DNA from: an uncultured Clostridia bacterium
Lineage (GTDB): Bacteria > Bacillota > Clostridia > Christensenellales > UBA1242
DNA: 9,321 bases
Reading direction: 5' to 3'
NCBI GenBank assembly: GCA_944363385.1
Contig: CALVUB010000026.1
Coordinates: 1-9,321 of the forward strand
Shown: in pieces, positions 5,675 to 9,321 of the stretch
How positions within the stretch are numbered: the first letter of the stretch is position 1
How the letters are laid out: each line of letters begins with the position of its first letter
Notes under the pieces: generated by a model
The model's input: only the letters and a program-made list of their open reading frames with translations
What the model was told of the DNA's origin: nothing
Database searches by the model: none
Position numbers and translations under genes: made by a program

Positions 5675-6676
5675 ATGAAAAAGATTTTATTAACATTGCT
5701 TGTTCTCGTGCTTATTGTTGGCGCTGGCATTGGTGGGTATTTTATTGGGAAGAGCCAAAATGATGGAGAACTTAGCACAGAAAACAAGGTGACTGAAGCG
5801 CAGGTTGTTGAAGTTATCGACAATTGCTGTGAAAGTTTGGGGTGGACGCTTGCTGAAAATTTAGAGCCAAGCGCACAGTTGAGCTTAGCAACGGCAAATC
5901 AAAATAACACAAAGAGTGTAAATTCAAATCATGCTGAAGTTTATGAAAGCAACGAAATGTATTATATTGATTCTTATGGAAATTCTATAGAATCTTTAAA
6001 TAAATTAGCTTTGTTCTTCTCTAAATTTGCTTTATCAACAGATGAAGTTCGAGAAAACACTTTTTATATTTCTTCTGCAAAGGCGTCTATGGAAGTTTCA
6101 CCAGGCAATGTGCTTAATACTGAAGGAATTATGGGTTTTTATTATAGATTAGGATTGACTAAAGCGGAAATATACATATATGATTTTGCTAACAATCGTT
6201 TGGCATATTCAATTATTGTTGAAATTAACACGCCTTATACCATAAGTATTTTTACAGATTATGTTGAAAGTCCATCGGGAATTATTGATGGATATCAATA
6301 TGTGGAACTTAAGATGGATCCAGATACTGAGCAAGTTTATCAATATACAAAAGTGTGGATGGAAACTGAACCTGTAAGTCAAGAGCCTGATTGGGTAGGG
6401 CCTCAATTTCAAGATTTTGCAGATGCTCAGTTGGAAGATATTTATCGTTTGGCTTTTCTTCAATGCAATATAGATGATGATTATTTAATTAAGATGCGCA
6501 AAGAAGACCTTGAAACTGAAAATGTTTATACATTTGATATTTTAAAAAATATGATATTGAGTGCAAGAGATGAAATAGTTGAGGTGAACTTTAGCAATTC
6601 TCAAACAGACTATATCGAAACTGATGTTATGGAACAGGTTTTCTTAGCATTGGGCTATAAAATAATAGCAGAATAA
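5675..6676 (+). CDS. N-terminally anchored exported protein, function unknown
   Basis: A 333-residue protein starting at an ATG behind AAAAGGAGAG (5661-5670). Residues about 3-25 are one hydrophobic segment ending in a Gly-rich stretch (GAGIGGYFIG) and then Lys26. There is no lipobox and no clear signal peptidase site, so it is probably membrane-anchored with the rest outside. A short Asn/Ser/Thr-rich linker (about 65-90) leads to an acidic globular part with many Tyr, Glu and Asp and alternating strand-like segments. There is a Cys pair at 51-52 and few other Cys. No domain is recognised. It lies between spoVAC and spoVAD, reads in the same direction and ends at a terminator, so it is not part of the spoVAD transcript. 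Its own promoter contains a G9 tract. The gene looks more AT-rich than spoVAD by eye. Confidence 0.82.
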   Translation: MKKILLTLLVLVLIVGAGIGGYFIGKSQNDGELSTENKVTEAQVVEVIDNCCESLGWTLAENLEPSAQLSLATANQNNTKSVNSNHAEVYESNEMYYIDSYGNSIESLNKLALFFSKFALSTDEVRENTFYISSAKASMEVSPGNVLNTEGIMGFYYRLGLTKAEIYIYDFANNRLAYSIIVEINTPYTISIFTDYVESPSGIIDGYQYVELKMDPDTEQVYQYTKVWMETEPVSQEPDWVGPQFQDFADAQLEDIYRLAFLQCNIDDDYLIKMRKEDLETENVYTFDILKNMILSARDEIVEVNFSNSQTDYIETDVMEQVFLALGYKIIAE

Positions 6677-6694
6677 AAGTTGATTTATCTTCAC

Positions 6695-6726
6695 AAAAAA
6701 AGTTATCTTGACGGATAGCTTTTTTT
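6695..6726. terminator. Bidirectional terminator between the convergent anchored-protein and MATE-like genes
   Basis: AGTTATC (6701-6707), loop TTGACG and GATAGCT (6714-6720) form a 7-bp stem with one G-U pair, with a run of A before it and six T after it, so it can serve both strands. The last T residues overlap the minus-strand stop codon (TAA, 6727-6725). Confidence 0.82.
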
Positions 6727-7945
6727 ATTGCATGTTTTGACTTGCAGGGGCTTTTGGGGTTTCTTTTGGGACTAAAAAGCCGTTTTCAACTTTGAAAAAT
6801 TTATATCGAATTATCAAACAGAATACTAAAACGAATATACCGCCAAGTATTTGGCCTATATCATTACAAAATGGTGTAGGTAAAAAGCTGAAACAAACTC
6901 TTAAAACTTTCGATAGAATTTTATTTGTTGTGTTTTTCACGGCAGAATGCTTAAGCTGAATAAAAGAGCAGAGGTTTCCACTTACCGAGTAAATTATTAT
7001 ATCCAATATTTGAAATGCTAAATAAATCAGTCCTAATATTAAATTTATTTCGAGAAAAGAGAACAATGAAAAGAATAAAATTATACTAGAAAGAGAGGCG
7101 ATACCTGTTAAAATAAAAGCTTCTTTTAATGCCTTTGTGTAGTGATAATTATCTTTGCTTATGTCAATCTTGGCGACAGTTTCTATAGCATATATTGAGT
7201 CCCACTGAGCATCAGTTATAAGTGAAATGAAATTGATAGCTAAGATGTATTCTTCGCCGTAACTAAAGGCATTTCTAAGACCAAAAAGGTAGATTATAAG
7301 CATCAATAAATTGCTAGCTATTGTTGCTGATTCATATTTAATGTTTTGCAGAATATTGAAGTCAAATTTAAATTTTTTAAATTGCCATATAGCAATAGCG
7401 ATCACATAAATAAAAGAAATTGACAACGAGATTGAACTGATGATTATAAAATTTTTGGTTATTAAAGATGGTATAAAAAGCCCAAGTAAGAACAAGATGT
7501 TGTAGAGCAAACTGTGTAAATTTGCAATTTTTTCTTTTCCTTCAAAATAAAGTTTTTCAAGAAATAACATGAAAATAAGTTGAAAGAATGAGCTGCCAAG
7601 TGAAAACAAACAAAGCTCATAATAGGTGTCAACATCCATGTTCATAAATTTTATGTAATCTTTTGCGAAAATGGCCGTAATCCCAAAGACCATCAAAGAG
7701 ATGATAGTGCAAATGATGATACTGCTATAAACAATGTTGTCATTTTTGTTTTTGACTGCTTTTATATTTGCGCCTGTTCCAAAAATTGATTTTAAAACAT
7801 TGGCGACAAATTGAAGAGGATAAGTGACAGAAAAAGCGTTGCTTATTGCAGGGTTGTCAAGAGTAAAAGCTAATACAATCCAGGCGATGATAGGAAAGAT
7901 AGAAATCAAAAATTGTCCGCAAGCTATGTTCAATAATCTTTTCAT
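6725..7945 (-). CDS. MATE-like polytopic membrane transporter (MOP superfamily candidate)
   Basis: A 406-residue membrane protein with roughly 10-12 hydrophobic segments, including about 12-27, 71-94, 112-134, 146-189, 211-247, 272-320 and 366-386. The first part (DNPAISNAF, then PLQFVANVLKSIFGTGANI) resembles the first helices of MATE efflux and related flippase proteins, and the two-half layout fits. MATE proteins are usually nearer 450 residues, so this one is short. Substrate and exact subfamily cannot be told: drug/sodium antiport and lipid or sugar-carrier flipping are both possible. The ATG at 7945 has no properly spaced ribosome binding site (AAAGG ends one base before it) and is just downstream of a promoter, which suggests a leaderless message. 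The gene opposes spoVAC and spoVAD and is strongly AT-rich. Confidence 0.7.
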   Translation of the reverse strand: MKRLLNIACGQFLISIFPIIAWIVLAFTLDNPAISNAFSVTYPLQFVANVLKSIFGTGANIKAVKNKNDNIVYSSIIICTIISLMVFGITAIFAKDYIKFMNMDVDTYYELCLFSLGSSFFQLIFMLFLEKLYFEGKEKIANLHSLLYNILFLLGLFIPSLITKNFIIISSISLSISFIYVIAIAIWQFKKFKFDFNILQNIKYESATIASNLLMLIIYLFGLRNAFSYGEEYILAINFISLITDAQWDSIYAIETVAKIDISKDNYHYTKALKEAFILTGIASLSSIILFFSLFSFLEINLILGLIYLAFQILDIIIYSVSGNLCSFIQLKHSAVKNTTNKILSKVLRVCFSFLPTPFCNDIGQILGGIFVLVFCLIIRYKFFKVENGFLVPKETPKAPASQNMQ

Positions 7946-7951
7946 GCCTTT

Positions 7952-7981
7952 AATATATCATAGCTATAAATTTAAAGTCAA
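7952..7981 (-). promoter_or_regulatory. Candidate sigma-A-type promoter of the MATE-like gene
   Basis: On the minus strand TTGACT (7981-7976) and TATATT (7957-7952) are separated by 18 bases, each matching the housekeeping consensus at five of six positions. A start seven bases after the -10 would fall on the A of the ATG at 7945. Confidence 0.5.
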
Positions 7982-8002
7982 TAATTTCGTAAAAAGATAT
8001 CT

Positions 8003-8031
8003 GAATAAAACATTGAGCTTATGTCAAAAAT
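8003..8031 (+). promoter_or_regulatory. Weak candidate forespore-type promoter for spoVAD
   Basis: GAATA (8003-8007) fits the SigF/SigG -35 pattern and is followed after 17 bases by CAAAAAT (8025-8031), a poor match to the -10. A promoter is expected in this 102-base gap, because the upstream gene is on the other strand and spoVAD cannot be read from spoVAC. The exact position is tentative. Confidence 0.25.
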
Positions 8032-8037
8032 TTAGAC

Positions 8038-8043
8038 AGAGGT
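8038..8043 (+). promoter_or_regulatory. Ribosome binding site supporting the GTG start of spoVAD
   Basis: AGAGGT ends four bases before GTG at 8048. An in-frame TAG at 8033-8035 rules out any longer N-terminus, and the next ATG in frame would remove about 38 residues of the conserved N-terminus. Confidence 0.7.
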
Positions 8044-8047
8044 TATT

Positions 8048-9130
8048 GTGAAGAAAAATCAGACGGTTAAATTTAGAAATAAACCTAGAATTGTGGGTAG
8101 TTATTCAATTGTTGGGCCAAAAGAATGTAAAGGGAATTTTGCGCCTTACTTTAACTATGTTATGCAAGACGATAGCTTTGGCGAAGATAGTTACGAAAAA
8201 GCTGAAAAGAAAATGTTTGAACACGCAATTGTTGGGGCGATTGAAGATGCTCATCTTCAGCCAGATGATGTAAACCTTCTTCTTGCTGGTGACCTTTTAA
8301 ATCAAATTATTTCTTCCTCCTATTCTGCGCGAAATTTTGAATATGCCTATCTTGGTTTGTTTGGAGCCTGCTCAACAATGGCGGAAAGCTTGGCTGTGGG
8401 GGCTTCACTTATTGACGGCGGACTGTTTGATACCATAGTTTGCGCAACAGGCTCTCATTTTTCAACTGCAGAGCGACAGTTTCGTTTTCCGCTGGAACTT
8501 GGCAATCAAAGGCCTCCCACTTCGCAATGGACGGTCACAGGGGCTGGAAGTTGCGTGCTTTCAAACAAAGGCATTGGGCCTCGTATAACCATGGCGACTT
8601 TTGGCAAGGTGATTGATTGGGGAATAAACGACGTGAATGACATGGGCGCCGCCATGGCACCTGCGGCGATGGACACAATGCTTGCGCATTTTCGCGACAC
8701 CAAGACAACGCCTGAGGATTATGATTTGATTGTAACTGGAGACCTTGGCAAGCTGGGCTCGGAAATATTGATTGATTTGATGGAGGACAATGGCGTAAAA
8801 CTTGGGCTTAACTACAACGATTGCGGTCAAATGTTTTACACTCGTGGTCAAAACATGCTTTCTGGAGGAAGCGGTTGTGGTTGCAGTGCGACCGTTTTAA
8901 ATTCTTACATTATCAATAAGCTTAGAAAAGGTGAATTAAAACGAGTTCTATTTATGCCAACAGGGGCGTTGATGTCGACAACTGCCACCCAGCAAGGCGA
9001 GACCATTCCAGGAATTTGCCATGCTGTTGTTATTGAATGTGACGAAGAAAATGTAGATAAATGTTACAAAAAAGTTTCCACTTCTAAAACCTATATCACA
9101 AAACGAGGGAACAGAAAAAAGGAGGGTTAG
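8048..9130 (+). CDS. spoVAD: Stage V sporulation protein SpoVAD
   Basis: A 360-residue thiolase-fold protein starting at GTG. Family signatures are clear: VGPKECKG near 22-29, LLAGDLLNQ (78-86), LFGACST around Cys108, LIDGG (121-125), AERQFRFPLE (141-150), QRPPTSQWTVTGAGS, DMGAAMAPAAMDT, VTGDLGKLGS, YNDCGQM, GGSGCGCSA and TGALMST. SpoVAD is the soluble part of the SpoVA machinery that binds dipicolinic acid. It resembles ketoacyl synthases but is not known to catalyse condensation. After VVIE (about residue 330) the protein runs on for 30 residues rich in Lys and Arg (ending TKRGNRKKEG), longer than the tail of B. subtilis SpoVAD (338 in all). spoVAE starts directly at its stop codon, so the two are one unit; spoVAC is far upstream. 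Confidence 0.96.
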   Translation: MKKNQTVKFRNKPRIVGSYSIVGPKECKGNFAPYFNYVMQDDSFGEDSYEKAEKKMFEHAIVGAIEDAHLQPDDVNLLLAGDLLNQIISSSYSARNFEYAYLGLFGACSTMAESLAVGASLIDGGLFDTIVCATGSHFSTAERQFRFPLELGNQRPPTSQWTVTGAGSCVLSNKGIGPRITMATFGKVIDWGINDVNDMGAAMAPAAMDTMLAHFRDTKTTPEDYDLIVTGDLGKLGSEILIDLMEDNGVKLGLNYNDCGQMFYTRGQNMLSGGSGCGCSATVLNSYIINKLRKGELKRVLFMPTGALMSTTATQQGETIPGICHAVVIECDEENVDKCYKKVSTSKTYITKRGNRKKEG

Positions 9131-9321
9131 ATGTATTATCTTTGGGCGTTTTTGATTGGCGGATTTATTTGTATGCTTGGGCAAGTTTTGATAATTTACA
9201 CAAACATCACCTCGGCGCGCATACTTGTGACTTTTGTGCTTATTGGCATAATTTTGCAAGCTTTCAATGTTTTTGCTCCAATTTCTGAATTTGCCAAGGC
9301 GGGCATTAATGTGCCAATCAT
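9131..9321 (+). CDS. spoVAE: Stage V sporulation protein SpoVAE, N-terminal part (runs off the window)
   Basis: The first 63 residues of a membrane protein. The sequence MYYLWAFLIGGFICMLGQ, then ITSARILVTFVLIG and ISEFAKAGINVPI, matches SpoVAE (SpoVAEb of B. subtilis). It shares the GG-x-IC-x-LGQ motif with SpoVAC in this window, consistent with the two being related membrane subunits. The ATG follows the spoVAD stop without a gap (TAGATG), behind AGGAGGG (9119-9125) inside spoVAD, so translation is probably coupled. The frame stays open to the window edge. Confidence 0.93.
   Translation, partial: MYYLWAFLIGGFICMLGQVLIIYTNITSARILVTFVLIGIILQAFNVFAPISEFAKAGINVPI

Noticed and set aside
8506..9259. 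Minus-strand open frames opposite spoVAD and spoVAE
   Set aside because: They overlap a strongly conserved spoVAD reading frame, have no start signals and no recognisable content.

Overview
The window looks like a chromosomal piece of a low-GC, endospore-forming Bacillota, probably Clostridia-like. The evidence is an AT-rich sequence with strong AGGAGG-type ribosome binding sites, U-tract terminators, a tRNA with encoded CCA, a spoIIAA-spoIIAB-sigF operon and spoVAC/spoVAD/spoVAE. There is no spoVAA or spoVAB, which is the usual clostridial arrangement. No species is claimed.

Layout, left to right. (1) Positions 1-40 are the 3' end of a class II tRNA, probably tRNA-Tyr. (2) Positions 83-1623 hold two accessory genes: a WG-repeat-like protein and a DUF5131 (phage Gp37/Gp68-type) protein, each followed by a terminator. 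(3) Positions 1769-3249 are the complete spoIIA operon: anti-anti-sigma SpoIIAA, anti-sigma kinase SpoIIAB and the forespore sigma factor SigF. It ends at a bidirectional terminator. (4) Positions 3346-4875 (minus strand) encode a 509-residue lipoprotein, convergent with sigF, with a Tyr/Gly/Asn-rich centre and a Lys-rich tail. A SigF/SigG-like promoter lies in front of it. (5) Positions 5038-5484 are spoVAC, divergent from the lipoprotein gene. (6) Positions 5485-8047 are an interruption of the spoVA cluster: an N-terminally anchored secreted protein whose predicted promoter has nine G between -35 and -10, a bidirectional terminator, and a minus-strand MATE-like polytopic membrane protein. 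(7) Positions 8048-9321 are spoVAD followed directly by spoVAE, which runs off the window.

How it fits together. In Bacillus subtilis, spoIIA is followed directly by the spoVA operon, and SigF starts the forespore programme that leads to SigG and SpoVA expression. SpoVA proteins move dipicolinic acid into the forespore and release it at germination. That synteny is recognisable here but broken twice: once by the lipoprotein gene between sigF and spoVAC, and once by the anchored protein plus MATE-like pair between spoVAC and spoVAD. The second break means spoVAD-spoVAE cannot share a simple transcript with spoVAC and should need their own promoter.

Most worth following up: the G9 tract in a promoter spacer (a layout known from phase-variable genes), the split spoVA operon, and the unrecognised lipoprotein with a forespore-type promoter inside a perfect inverted repeat. 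No CRISPR array, insertion sequence, rRNA or replication origin was seen, and no stretch over 300 bases lacks a gene.
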